Assembly: GCA_023450085.1 (NCBI GenBank)
Contig: JAEXHI010000030.1
Coordinates: 620,001 to 684,000 of the forward strand
Reading direction: 5' to 3'
DNA length: 64,000 bases
From: Bacteroidota bacterium
Lineage (GTDB): Bacteria; Bacteroidota; Bacteroidia; Sphingobacteriales; Sphingobacteriaceae
The notes under the pieces were generated by a model. It was not told the origin of the DNA and did not search any database. It saw only the letters and a list, made by a program, of their open reading frames with translations. The translations under genes and the position numbers were made by a program. Below, in pieces: positions 32,210 through 41,539 of the stretch; the first letter of the stretch is position 1, and every line of letters begins with the position of its first letter.

Positions 32210-32986
32210 ATGAAGGTAGTAATATTAGCAGGGGGATTAGGTACTCGTTTAATGGAGGAAACCGAGGCCAGACCAAAACCCATGGTAGAGATTGGAGGAA
32301 AACCTATTCTTTGGCATATTATGAAAATTTACGAAGCTTATGGCTACAATGATTTTGTACTATGTTTAGGATACAAAGCGCAAATGATCAAAGAGTATTT
32401 CCTAAACTATTATCTATACAACTCTGATGTGTCCATTGATGTAGGTAAAAATGCAGTAGATGTTCACTTCTCAAACTCGGAATCTTTTAAGGTTACTTTA
32501 ATTGATACGGGTTTAACGACCAATACAGCAGGGCGAATTAAAAAAATTCAAAAATATGTTGAGGGTGAAACTTTTATGTTAACTTATGGAGACGGCGTGT
32601 CCGATATTGACATTAGTTCATTGGTGGACTTTCATATAAGTCATGGTAAACTTGCTACGTTAACAAGTATCCAAACCCCTGGTCGTTTCGGTAACATTGA
32701 AATGGATGAAGATGGGAAAGTAAATCATTTTGTAGAAAAGCCTCAAGGAGATGGGATGTGGATTAACGGTGGTTTTTTCGTTCTCGAACCTGGAATTTTT
32801 AAATATCTAGAAGGTGAAATGGACGAAATCCAATGGGAAAACGTACCGTTAAAAGAAATTGCTAAAGACGGACAATTGGCGGCATATAAGCATAGCGGTT
32901 TTTGGAAACCAATGGACGCGCTAAGAGATAGAATTGAATTAGAACAGCTTTGGTCTACAGGCCAAGCTAAATGGAAAATTTGGTAG
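32210..32986 (+). CDS. rfbF: Glucose-1-phosphate cytidylyltransferase
   Basis: A 258-residue nucleotidyltransferase making CDP-D-glucose from CTP and glucose-1-phosphate. The signature ILAGGLGTRLMEETEARPKP differs from glucose-1-phosphate thymidylyltransferases and is specific to the RfbF/DdhA/AscA group. Other motifs: MVEIGGKPILWHIMKIY, TYGDGVSDID, NGGFFVLEP and GFWKPMDALRDRIELEQLW. It lies six bases after the reductase and one base before rfbG, as part of a CDP-3,6-dideoxyhexose set. Confidence 0.97.
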   Translation: MKVVILAGGLGTRLMEETEARPKPMVEIGGKPILWHIMKIYEAYGYNDFVLCLGYKAQMIKEYFLNYYLYNSDVSIDVGKNAVDVHFSNSESFKVTLIDTGLTTNTAGRIKKIQKYVEGETFMLTYGDGVSDIDISSLVDFHISHGKLATLTSIQTPGRFGNIEMDEDGKVNHFVEKPQGDGMWINGGFFVLEPGIFKYLEGEMDEIQWENVPLKEIAKDGQLAAYKHSGFWKPMDALRDRIELEQLWSTGQAKWKIW

Positions 32987-32987
32987 A

Positions 32988-34067
32988 ATGTTAGAGGCGT
33001 TAAAAAGTAGCTACGCAGGGAAAAAAGTATTCCTAACGGGCCATACAGGTTTTAAGGGTTCGTGGATGTTGAAAACGCTTCAACTATTAGGAGCCGAAGT
33101 TAGGGGGTATGCATTAGCACCGCAAACAGATAACGATCTATTTAACCTGATAGATGGAAATCGTATCTGCGATTCTATCATTGCAGATTTAAGAGACCGT
33201 AAAGCTTTAAAGAAAGCACTTATAGATTTCCAGCCAGACTTCGTGTTCCATCTTGCTGCACAACCTTTAGTTAGACTGTCTTATGAAATTCCATCTGAGA
33301 CGTTTGAAGTTAATGCGATTGGTACCGCTAATTTAATGGATGCCATAAGACTGTTAGAAAAGCCATGTTCCGTTGTGTTAATTACTACCGATAAAGTTTA
33401 TCATAATAATGAATGGGAATACCCTTATCGAGAAAATGATAGATTAGGAGGCTTTGATCCGTATAGTGCAAGCAAAGCTTGCACAGAGCTGGTTATCGAT
33501 TCATATCGAAATTCTTTTTTTAATAATACCCAGTATGATAAACATAAAAAAGGAATAGCAGTAGGCAGAGCAGGCAATGTAATAGGTGGTGGAGATTGGT
33601 CAAAAGATCGATTGATACCTGACATTGCCAAGGCGTTATCCAAAAATGAAGAAGTGATTATTCGCAATCCTAATTCTGTTAGACCATGGCAACATGTTTT
33701 AGAACCAATTGTGGCTTATTTGTTATTAGGAACCCAATTATCAAGAGATCCGGCAACATTTAGCGATGCATTTAATTTTGGCCCGTATGCTACAGATGCG
33801 CTTCCCGTTTCTGTTATGTTAAAGTTTGCTATTGATAGCTGGGGAAGCGGAGCTTATAGTGTTGAGGAATCGGAAAATCAACCCCATGAAGCTGGCCTAT
33901 TAAAGCTTGATATAAGTAAGGCCATTAAAGCGCTTTCATGGAAACCAAAATTAAATGCTAAAAATGCGGTACAACAAAGCATCAGTTGGTATAGAGCTTT
34001 TGAAATGGACAAGACAGGAATAAATACCTTTACTGAAAAGCAAATTTTAGATTATCTTAATGCTTAG
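32988..34067 (+). CDS. rfbG: CDP-glucose 4,6-dehydratase
   Basis: A 359-residue SDR enzyme converting CDP-glucose to CDP-4-keto-6-deoxy-glucose. The cofactor motif is FLTGHTGFKGSWM (the Gly-His-Thr-Gly-Phe-Lys form typical of RfbG), followed by FHLAAQPLVRLSYEIP, VLITTDKVYHNNEW and the catalytic YSASKACTE (YxxxK). RAGNVIGGGDWSKDRLIPD and WQHVLEP are also characteristic. It overlaps the following reductase gene by eight bases. Confidence 0.97.
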   Translation: MLEALKSSYAGKKVFLTGHTGFKGSWMLKTLQLLGAEVRGYALAPQTDNDLFNLIDGNRICDSIIADLRDRKALKKALIDFQPDFVFHLAAQPLVRLSYEIPSETFEVNAIGTANLMDAIRLLEKPCSVVLITTDKVYHNNEWEYPYRENDRLGGFDPYSASKACTELVIDSYRNSFFNNTQYDKHKKGIAVGRAGNVIGGGDWSKDRLIPDIAKALSKNEEVIIRNPNSVRPWQHVLEPIVAYLLLGTQLSRDPATFSDAFNFGPYATDALPVSVMLKFAIDSWGSGAYSVEESENQPHEAGLLKLDISKAIKALSWKPKLNAKNAVQQSISWYRAFEMDKTGINTFTEKQILDYLNA

Positions 34068-34983
34068 CGTTTTAATCACAGGCATTACTGGATTTTTAGG
34101 ATCTCACATCGCACGAACATTATCTGCTTCGGGCCTAGAAGTTATTGGGCTCAAAAGAATAGAGTCTGACACTTGGAGATGTAAGGATTTCAACAAGAAA
34201 GTGCATTGGGTAGACTTAGATGATCATGGTGATTGGAAAGATGAGATTAAGAGGTTAGCTCCCTCAGTTATGGTGCATTGTGCTTGGAACGGAGTTGAAG
34301 CTCAAAAAAGAGAGAGTTGGATTGAACAAGCCAGCAATATTGGTTTCCTAGTACAATTGCTTGAGGTTTCCAAGGAAGTATCCCTAAGCAAATTTATTTT
34401 TATGGGCTCTCAGGCTGAATACGGCGTTCTCAATGAGAAAGTTTCAGAAGAACACCCTATCCAACCGAAAGGTGCGTATGGAGCCATAAAAAGCGCCTCT
34501 TTACAAATTGTAAAAACTTTTTGTGACGAAAATAATATAAATTGGGTTTGGCTTCGAGTTTTTTCAGTTTTTGGAGCAATGGAAGGAGTTAATTGGTTAA
34601 TTCCATCTCTGGTAAAGAAGATGCAAATAGATGTGGAAATTGATTTGACCGGTGGAGAGCAGCGGTACGCTTATTTGTATGCACCTGATTTTTCTATGAT
34701 AGTTAAAACTATCATAGAACAGCCAATCCTTTCAGGTATTTATAATATTTCTTCTAATGAAGTCCATTCGATAAGAGCGCTCTTAGAATTAATTAGAGAT
34801 CAAGTTAATAGTGGTTTTCAATTGAATTTTGGTGTTTTGCCCTATCGTGAAAACCAATCCATGCATATTGAAGGAGATATTTCGAAGCTCTCCTCGCAAA
34901 TCGAGCTACCTTGCCTAGTAAATTTTAAGGTAGCTCTGCGAAAAACAATAGATTATTACATTGCAAATAGTAATTTAAAATGA
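34060..34983 (+). CDS. SDR reductase/epimerase, candidate YerF-like ketoreductase
   Basis: A 307-residue extended short-chain dehydrogenase. The cofactor site is ITGITGFLGSHIARTL, the active-site Ser is in FIFMGSQAEYG and the catalytic pair is YGAIKSAS (YxxxK). Its stop overlaps the start of the ThDP enzyme gene by four bases, a tight coupling. In the CDP-yersiniose pathway of Yersinia pseudotuberculosis an SDR called YerF reduces the acetyl branch after YerE has added it; the partner gene here suggests the same job. The alternative is a C4 ketoreductase of the abequose or paratose synthase type (RfbJ/RfbS), which are also SDRs in CDP-dideoxyhexose clusters. Confidence 0.72.
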   Translation: MLSVLITGITGFLGSHIARTLSASGLEVIGLKRIESDTWRCKDFNKKVHWVDLDDHGDWKDEIKRLAPSVMVHCAWNGVEAQKRESWIEQASNIGFLVQLLEVSKEVSLSKFIFMGSQAEYGVLNEKVSEEHPIQPKGAYGAIKSASLQIVKTFCDENNINWVWLRVFSVFGAMEGVNWLIPSLVKKMQIDVEIDLTGGEQRYAYLYAPDFSMIVKTIIEQPILSGIYNISSNEVHSIRALLELIRDQVNSGFQLNFGVLPYRENQSMHIEGDISKLSSQIELPCLVNFKVALRKTIDYYIANSNLK

Positions 34984-36698
34984 AAGCATCAGATTTTATA
35001 GCTAGTTTCTTGGAGAAAAAGGGTATTCAGACAATATTTGAGTTGTCTGGCGGTATGATTACGCATATTTTGGACTCTCTTTATCAAACTACTAAAATAA
35101 AAATTGTGACCATGCACCATGAACAATCTGCAGCATTTGCAGCTGAGGGTTATGGTCGTATTACTGGTTTGCCCGGCGTGGCGATGGCTACAAGTGGTCC
35201 AGGAGCAACTAATTTATTAACCGGTATTGGAAGCTGTTTTTTTGATTCTACTCCAGCAATTTTTATTACTGGTCAGGTAAATAGACATGAACAGAAAGGC
35301 GATTTAGCTATAAGGCAGTTAGGTTTTCAAGAAACGGATATTGTAACTATGGCAAGGCCAATTACCAAAGCTGCTTTTTTAGTAAATGAGCCAAATGATT
35401 TAGAAGAGATTTTGGAACAAGCATTTCATTTAGCTTGTGAAGGTAGACCTGGGCCTGTTTTGATTGATATCCCTATGGATGTTCAAAGGGCGCAGATAGC
35501 AATTAACAATCCAGGTATTCCTGCAAAATCGCAAGATGAAATTTCTGAGCAGCTACTGGATCAACTCGTTGACGATATAAACAAGGCAGAACGTCCACTG
35601 ATTTTATCAGGTAGAGGAATAAAAGCTTCAGGAAGTCAAGAATTATTTGATCGATTGGTAAACACAGTTCATATTCCAGTCATCACAACATTATTAGGGG
35701 TAGATACTATCGCTTATGACGATCCGTTACGTGTTGGTTTCATCGGAAGTTATGGCAATCGTTGGGCCAATATCGCTTTTGGTGAAAGTGATTTGGTAAT
35801 AGTTTTGGGAAGTAGGTTGGATATTAGGCAAACAGGTGCGGATGTTAAATTTATTGAAAATAGAAAAATTTATCACATTGATTGTGAAGCTGCAGAAATC
35901 AATAATAGAGTAAAAAAATGTGTAGCTATTGTGGCAGAGCTAGATGTTTTCCTAAAAAAATTCGCTCAATACACTGCTAATGTTCAATTTAATCATTACC
36001 ACAAATGGCTAAATCACATCAATGAGTTGAAGTTGCAATGGCCAGATTTGAAAGAACTAGATCCGCAAGGCATTAACCCTAATAAACTAATGCATTCACT
36101 ATCATCTGGAAATCAGCTTGTGAAGGCTTATTTGGCAGATGTAGGAAGCCATCAAATGTGGGCTGCTCAATCTTTAGAAATAGGTAAGGATCAACACTTT
36201 TTGACCTCAGGGGGGATGGGGGCCATGGGTTTTTCTCTACCTGCTGGGATAGGGGCTTGTATAGCGCTTGAGCTACAACCCGTAGTTGTACTGATTGGAG
36301 ATGGCTGCATGCAGATCAATATACAGGAACTACAAACTATCGTTAGGAATAAACTGCCAATAAAGATTATCGTACTAAATAATAGGACTCTTGGGATGAT
36401 CAGGCAATTTCAAGATAGCTACTTTGAATCCAGATATCAATCTACCTATTGGGGTTATGATGCACCCAATTTTGCAAAAGTCGCAATTGCCTATGGGATT
36501 GATGCACATACAATTACAGATGAAAGCGAGTTCGATTTTGCAAATCAATGGCTTTGGGAAGGTGAAAACGCAATGAAGCCCAAACTGCTGCAAGTGATGA
36601 TTGATCCTCATACGAATACCTATCCGAAAATTGCATTCGGTAAACCCATAACAGAGATGGAACCATTCTCGAAACCTATCGAGATGGAAGGAACTTAA
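34980..36698 (+). CDS. ThDP-dependent acetolactate-synthase-like enzyme, candidate YerE (sugar C-acetylation)
   Basis: A 572-residue ThDP enzyme with the three domains of the acetohydroxyacid synthase (AHAS) fold: N-terminal domain with catalytic Glu48 in MHHEQSAAFAAEGYGR, central FAD/ADP domain, and C-terminal ThDP domain with the GDGCMQINIQEL...IVLNN motif. Right after it, AHAS has a Trp that favours 2-ketobutyrate; here RQFQDSYFESRYQST has Phe477. No small regulatory subunit (ilvN) or other ilv genes are near, and the gene sits inside a CDP-dideoxysugar cassette. In Yersinia, YerE uses pyruvate to add a two-carbon unit to C4 of CDP-4-keto-3,6-dideoxyglucose. That role is inferred here. Confidence 0.8.
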   Translation: MKASDFIASFLEKKGIQTIFELSGGMITHILDSLYQTTKIKIVTMHHEQSAAFAAEGYGRITGLPGVAMATSGPGATNLLTGIGSCFFDSTPAIFITGQVNRHEQKGDLAIRQLGFQETDIVTMARPITKAAFLVNEPNDLEEILEQAFHLACEGRPGPVLIDIPMDVQRAQIAINNPGIPAKSQDEISEQLLDQLVDDINKAERPLILSGRGIKASGSQELFDRLVNTVHIPVITTLLGVDTIAYDDPLRVGFIGSYGNRWANIAFGESDLVIVLGSRLDIRQTGADVKFIENRKIYHIDCEAAEINNRVKKCVAIVAELDVFLKKFAQYTANVQFNHYHKWLNHINELKLQWPDLKELDPQGINPNKLMHSLSSGNQLVKAYLADVGSHQMWAAQSLEIGKDQHFLTSGGMGAMGFSLPAGIGACIALELQPVVVLIGDGCMQINIQELQTIVRNKLPIKIIVLNNRTLGMIRQFQDSYFESRYQSTYWGYDAPNFAKVAIAYGIDAHTITDESEFDFANQWLWEGENAMKPKLLQVMIDPHTNTYPKIAFGKPITEMEPFSKPIEMEGT

Positions 36699-36728
36699 AT
36701 AATCTAAGATTTTTACAATATAAAACAC

Positions 36729-38033
36729 ATGTTAAAAAATATTACGGATCCCAATTTGGAAAAGGCCTTACGCGAAATAGCAAGGCAAAAAACTACGCAG
36801 GTAATTATTCCTGGTCAAAACTATATTCCAGTAACAGGTAAAGTTTTAGATGAAGAGGACATATTATTAGGAGTTGAAGCTTCATTAGATGGTTGGTTAA
36901 CTGCAGGAAGATTTTCTAATCAATTTGAGTACGAGTTTGCGCAATATTTTGGCGCACATAAGGCTTTATTGGTTAATTCAGGTTCTTCAGCTAATTTGGT
37001 AGCTTTCTATGCATTAACCTCTCCGAAGTTAGGTGATAAAGCAATAAAACCGGGAGACGAAGTAATTACAGTAGCGGCGGGCTTTCCTACGACCGTAAAT
37101 CCTATTGTTCAGTTTGGCGCAATTCCGGTATTTGTGGATGTTGATATCGCTACTCATAATGTATTATCGGAAGACATTGAAAAAGCAGTCTCTCCTAAAA
37201 CCAAAGCAATCATGATTGCGCATTCGTTAGGAAATCCATTCGATTTAGATGAGATAATGCGTGTAGCTAAAAAGTACAACTTATGGGTAGTTGAAGATGA
37301 TTGCGACTCGTTAGGAGCAACCTATAAAGGTAAAAAGACAGGTACATTTGGAGACATTTCCACCTTCTCATTCTATCCTGCACATCACATTACCATGGGA
37401 GAAGGAGGAGCAGTGTTAGTCAATAATCCTGAGTTGGCCAAACTGGCCGAAAGTTTTAGAGATTGGGGAAGAGATTGCTATTGCGAGCCTGGTAAAGACA
37501 ATACCTGTGGATGTCGTTTTGGACAACAACTTGGATCACTTCCTTACGGTTACGATCACAAATACACCTACTCCCATATAGGGTTTAATTTAAAAGTTAC
37601 CGATATGCAGGCTGCATTTGGCGTATCTCAAATCAAAAAAATTGACCATTTTGTTCAACGTAGAAGAGAGAATTATGCCCTACTTTACGAGAGGATGAAG
37701 GAGTTTGAAGAGATTTTTGTTTTGCCTGAACCTACTCCAAATTCTGAACCATCTTGGTTCGGATTTTTAATGACTTTACGAGAGGGGGATTCAAACGATA
37801 GACACATGCTTGTACAACATTTAGAAGAGAAAAAGATTGGCACACGCCTATTGTTTGCAGGAAATTTACTAAGACAACCAGCCTATTCTAATATTGAACA
37901 TCGTGTGATTGGAGACTTGAAAAACACAGATATTATTATGAACCAATCGTTTTGGATAGGTGTTTGGCCTGGATTGAATGAATCACACTACGATTATATT
38001 GCTGATGTTATAAGAGATTATATTAACTCATAA
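36729..38033 (+). CDS. rfbH: CDP-6-deoxy-D-xylo-4-hexulose 3-dehydrase (E1)
   Basis: A 434-residue PMP-dependent [2Fe-2S] dehydrase that removes the C3 hydroxyl of CDP-4-keto-6-deoxyglucose. It has the aminotransferase fold ([31 protein letters not shown]) but the Schiff-base lysine is replaced by His220 in [15 protein letters not shown], the hallmark of E1. The cysteine cluster [14 protein letters not shown] (from residue 249) supplies the ligands of its single [2Fe-2S] centre. It needs a partner reductase, most likely the gene at 31173. Length matches RfbH/DdhC/AscC. Confidence 0.97.
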   Translation: MLKNITDPNLEKALREIARQKTTQVIIPGQNYIPVTGKVLDEEDILLGVEASLDGWLTAGRFSNQFEYEFAQYFGAHKALLVNSGSSANLVAFYALTSPKLGDKAIKPGDEVITVAAGFPTTVNPIVQFGAIPVFVDVDIATHNVLSEDIEKAVSPKTKAIMIAHSLGNPFDLDEIMRVAKKYNLWVVEDDCDSLGATYKGKKTGTFGDISTFSFYPAHHITMGEGGAVLVNNPELAKLAESFRDWGRDCYCEPGKDNTCGCRFGQQLGSLPYGYDHKYTYSHIGFNLKVTDMQAAFGVSQIKKIDHFVQRRRENYALLYERMKEFEEIFVLPEPTPNSEPSWFGFLMTLREGDSNDRHMLVQHLEEKKIGTRLLFAGNLLRQPAYSNIEHRVIGDLKNTDIIMNQSFWIGVWPGLNESHYDYIADVIRDYINS

Positions 38034-39386
38034 ATGCTATCAATAACTAAAAAGACTTTTAATCATTTAGGAATTGATAGAGCTATCGCCTATACTGTCC
38101 TTGCTCGTTTTATACAGGCTGGCGGAGGAGTAATATCAATTATATTTATAGCTAAATATTTAAATATTATCGAGCAAGGGTATTATTTTACTTTCGGAAG
38201 CATTTTAGCAATTCAGATTTTTTTTGAATTAGGTTTATCTAACATTATAACACAGTTTACTGCCCACGAAGTTGCCCACTTAGAATGGGTGAATAAAAAA
38301 GAATTGGTAGGCCCTGAAGAATCAAGATCCAGGTTATCTTCACTGTTGAGATTTTGTATCAAGTGGTTTTCAGTAATTGCATTATTACTATTTTTTATAT
38401 TATTGATAACGGGCTATATATTTTTCAGTAAATATGGGACGAGTGGAAAAAATGTAAAGTGGCAAGCTCCTTGGCTTATATTATCTATTTCCACCTCTTG
38501 TGCGATAATGGTATCCCCAATATTGGCCTTTTTTGAGGGACTTGGCAAGGTAAAGGAGGTTGCAAAAATTCGATTATTTCAACAGATATGTCAATTATTC
38601 GGGCTTTTTCTATTTTTGGTTTTAGGGTTTAAACTTTATTCAAGTCCTTTAGCATCCCTCCTAACCTTAGCAATCGCTCCCCTGTTTATAATATTTACAT
38701 ACAAAAGGAAATTGTTGCTTTTTATATGGAAGCAATTAGGTTCTTGGAAGGTAAATTATAGACTCGAAATCTTTCCTTATCAATGGCGTATAGCATTGAG
38801 TTGGATAAGTGGATACTTTATATTTCAGTTATTTAATCCCGTTTTGTTCGCAATTGATGGACCAGTTGTGGCTGGGCAAATGGGAATGACTCTGGCTGCT
38901 TTAAATGGTATCTTGGCAGTTTCTTTAAGTTGGATTAATACTAAAGTACCACTATTTTCAACTCTTATAGCAAAAAAAGAATTCGGCAATTTGGATTCAA
39001 TATTTAATAAAACGGTAAAACAAGCTTGTTTAATATGTGCATTTGGTTTAGCCGCCTTAGTAGGTTGCGTTTTTAGTTTAAAACATTTTAATTTATCGAT
39101 CGCTGATCGATTTTTGCCTATTTTTCCATTGGTTTTATTATGCGTAGCTACTTTTATCAATCAATTTGTATCTGCTTTAGCAACATATTTACGTTGTCAT
39201 AAACAAGAACCTTTCTTAATTCAATCGGTTGTCCTTGGAATATTGACAGCGTTATCCACTTTACTTCTAGGCCATTATTTTGGCCTTTATGGTATAGTAA
39301 TTGGCTATACTTCACTTGTCATGTCGGTAAGTTTGATTTGGGCGATCTCTATTTTTAAAAATAAGAAAAAATTATGGCACACCTAA
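38034..39386 (+). CDS. Wzx-type O-unit flippase
   Basis: A 450-residue integral membrane protein with about 12 hydrophobic helices and an N-terminal IAYTVLARFIQAGGGVISIIF stretch typical of the polysaccharide transporter/MOP superfamily. It should move undecaprenyl-linked repeat units across the inner membrane. Flippases are poorly conserved, so the call rests on topology, length and position. It begins directly after the rfbH stop and overlaps the next gene by 13 bases. From here to about 46 kb the DNA is visibly more A/T-rich. Confidence 0.85.
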   Translation: MLSITKKTFNHLGIDRAIAYTVLARFIQAGGGVISIIFIAKYLNIIEQGYYFTFGSILAIQIFFELGLSNIITQFTAHEVAHLEWVNKKELVGPEESRSRLSSLLRFCIKWFSVIALLLFFILLITGYIFFSKYGTSGKNVKWQAPWLILSISTSCAIMVSPILAFFEGLGKVKEVAKIRLFQQICQLFGLFLFLVLGFKLYSSPLASLLTLAIAPLFIIFTYKRKLLLFIWKQLGSWKVNYRLEIFPYQWRIALSWISGYFIFQLFNPVLFAIDGPVVAGQMGMTLAALNGILAVSLSWINTKVPLFSTLIAKKEFGNLDSIFNKTVKQACLICAFGLAALVGCVFSLKHFNLSIADRFLPIFPLVLLCVATFINQFVSALATYLRCHKQEPFLIQSVVLGILTALSTLLLGHYFGLYGIVIGYTSLVMSVSLIWAISIFKNKKKLWHT

Positions 39387-40393
39387 AACCGCTTTTGACT
39401 ATCGCAATTCCAACATATAATCGTGCTAGGTTTTTAGATAAAGCTTTACGTTCTATCAGTTCACAATTGAAAAATGGAAGTTTACCTATCGAATTAATTG
39501 TGAGTGATAATTGTTCTACGGATGCTACGGAACAGGTAGTTTCTAATCATATTTGTGAGGGATTAGCAATCCGTTATATAAAGAATTTTGAAAATAGAGG
39601 AGCTGATTTCAATATTGGACAATGTTACTTAGAAGCAAAAGGTACATATGTTTTAACCTTAGGCGACGATGATCTGTTAATTGAAGGAGCATTAGCAAAT
39701 ATCTTGTCCGTAATAAGCAATTTTCCAGATTTTGGAATTTTGCACTTAAATTGGTGTTTAAATACGAAGAATATTGAAAATAAGCTAAACCAAATTAAAA
39801 TTCAGCGATTTGATGATTACGAACATTTCCTGAAAAAGATTAATCATAATGTAACATTTATATCGGGTAATATCATTAGATCAGTTTATATTGATCAAGT
39901 AGACCTAAAAGACTATTACAATTCAAATCTAATCCAACTTCCTCTTTTTTTAAATGCAATATTAAACTCTAAATATAATTTGGTGCTTACAAATCCCACC
40001 ATCGCAGTTCCTTTAGATAATAGTGGAGGATACAGCATTTGTACCGTTTTTGGTAAAAATATAAATGGTATTTTCGAAAAGTTGTCTTCAACAAAAAAGA
40101 GAGTTAGATCATTCAATTCAATCAGAAATTCGTTATTAATAGATTGTTTTCCTGGTTGGATTAAGCGTTTAAAGAGTTCTGAACATCATTTTGATAATGA
40201 CAATATTCTTAAACTATTACATCCCATATATAAACGCTTTTTGAGCTATTGGATATTAAATTATGTAATTATAATACAATCAAATAAAATGCTCAAATTT
40301 ACCTGGCCATTGTTTAGGTACTACGCTTTTGCGGTAAGAAATATTACAAGGATGTTTTCAGGCAGGTTAAAATATTCAATAATTAAGTTATAA
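39374..40393 (+). CDS. Family 2 glycosyltransferase
   Basis: A 339-residue cytosolic glycosyltransferase of GT-A fold. The N-terminus reads LLTIAIPTYNRARFLDKALRS, then ELIVSDNCSTDATEQVV and the metal/nucleotide-binding LTLGDDDLLIEGAL (DxD). The C-terminal half has no recognisable motif but several hydrophobic, possibly membrane-associated helices near the end. Donor and acceptor cannot be assigned. Confidence 0.88.
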   Translation: MAHLKPLLTIAIPTYNRARFLDKALRSISSQLKNGSLPIELIVSDNCSTDATEQVVSNHICEGLAIRYIKNFENRGADFNIGQCYLEAKGTYVLTLGDDDLLIEGALANILSVISNFPDFGILHLNWCLNTKNIENKLNQIKIQRFDDYEHFLKKINHNVTFISGNIIRSVYIDQVDLKDYYNSNLIQLPLFLNAILNSKYNLVLTNPTIAVPLDNSGGYSICTVFGKNINGIFEKLSSTKKRVRSFNSIRNSLLIDCFPGWIKRLKSSEHHFDNDNILKLLHPIYKRFLSYWILNYVIIIQSNKMLKFTWPLFRYYAFAVRNITRMFSGRLKYSIIKL

Positions 40394-40396
40394 TAA

Positions 40397-41539
40397 ATGC
40401 GAAAGAAAATATTGATTGTATTTGGTACTAGGCCGGAAGCCATTAAGATGGCACCTTTAGTAAAGCAATTTAAGCAAAATACCGATGAGTTTGAAGTAGG
40501 CGTTTGCGTGACAGCTCAGCACCGAGAGATGCTTGATCAAATCTTAGATTTTTTTGAAATTAAACCTGATTTTGATTTAAATCTTATGAGAAAGGGGCAA
40601 GACCTATTTTCGCTCACTTCAGACGTGCTTTGTGGATTAAAAAGTATTTTACTTGAATTTTCTCCAAATTATGTGTTTGTGCATGGAGATACTACTACTT
40701 CGACATTTGCGGCGTTAGCTTCATATTATCACGGGGCGAAAGTGTGTCATGTAGAGGCTGGTTTGCGTACTTTTAACAAGTATTCTCCTTTTCCAGAAGA
40801 AATGAATAGGCAGCTAACAGGTAGAATAGCCGATTATCATTTTGCGCCAACTGAGATATCTGAACAAAATTTACTAGTTGAAAATGTTAAAGACGAGTCT
40901 ATAGTTGTAACTGGAAATACGGTGATTGATGCCTTGATTTGGGCGGATGAAAAGCTTAACAATTATCAAGATAGTGAATTAGATTCTCTTAAAAAGATTA
41001 TACATCCAGAAAGAAAAATAATTTTAGTAACTGGCCATCGACGCGAGAATTTTGGAGAAGGATTTTTAAATATTTGTGCGGCTATCAAAGAAATTGCAGT
41101 TAAAAATAGTGATGTCGATATTATATATCCTGTCCACCTTAATCCAAACGTTCAAAGGCCAGTTTATGACATTTTAGAAAATATACAGAATGTTCATCTG
41201 ATTTCACCTTTAGGATACCCAACCTTTGTTTGGCTAATGAAAAAAAGCTATTTGATATTAACTGATAGTGGCGGAGTACAGGAAGAAGCACCTTCTTTAG
41301 GTAAACCAGTGCTGGTGATGAGAGATACTACGGAAAGGCCAGAAGCAGTAAAAGCAGGTACTGTAATATTGGTTGGGACGGATAAACGTGTTATTGTAGA
41401 CGAGTGCCAGTCGTTATTGACAAATGTTGAAAGGTATACAGAAATGAGTCTATTGCATAACCCCTATGGAGATGGTTTAGCTGCGAAGAGGATTGTAGAA
41501 TTTATAAAGAAATTAAATGAGCCAAGTCTTAATTTTTAG
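40397..41539 (+). CDS. Non-hydrolysing UDP-N-acetylglucosamine 2-epimerase (WecB/WbpI type)
   Basis: A 380-residue epimerase of the GT-B-like fold. Motifs: IVFGTRPEAIKMAPLVKQF, VHGDTTTSTFAALASYYHG, HVEAGLRTFNKYSPFPEEMNRQLT, VTGHRRENFGEGF and LTDSGGVQEEAPSLGKPVL, with the catalytic Asp and Glu residues of the family intact. Either UDP-GlcNAc to UDP-ManNAc (WecB), or, given the WbpA/E/D/B set upstream, UDP-GlcNAc3NAcA to UDP-ManNAc3NAcA (WbpI) is possible. No UDP-ManNAc dehydrogenase other than the one at 26060 is present. Confidence 0.93.
   Translation: MRKKILIVFGTRPEAIKMAPLVKQFKQNTDEFEVGVCVTAQHREMLDQILDFFEIKPDFDLNLMRKGQDLFSLTSDVLCGLKSILLEFSPNYVFVHGDTTTSTFAALASYYHGAKVCHVEAGLRTFNKYSPFPEEMNRQLTGRIADYHFAPTEISEQNLLVENVKDESIVVTGNTVIDALIWADEKLNNYQDSELDSLKKIIHPERKIILVTGHRRENFGEGFLNICAAIKEIAVKNSDVDIIYPVHLNPNVQRPVYDILENIQNVHLISPLGYPTFVWLMKKSYLILTDSGGVQEEAPSLGKPVLVMRDTTERPEAVKAGTVILVGTDKRVIVDECQSLLTNVERYTEMSLLHNPYGDGLAAKRIVEFIKKLNEPSLNF

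Noticed and set aside
34060..34983. Abequose or paratose synthase (RfbJ/RfbS-like) as the main call for this SDR
   Set aside because: Possible by fold, but the four-base overlap with the ThDP enzyme gene makes a YerF-like reductase the better explanation; kept only as an alternative.
34980..36698. Ordinary acetolactate synthase large subunit (ilvB)
   Set aside because: No ilvN, ilvC or ilvD nearby, Phe in place of the selective Trp, and tight linkage to CDP-sugar genes.
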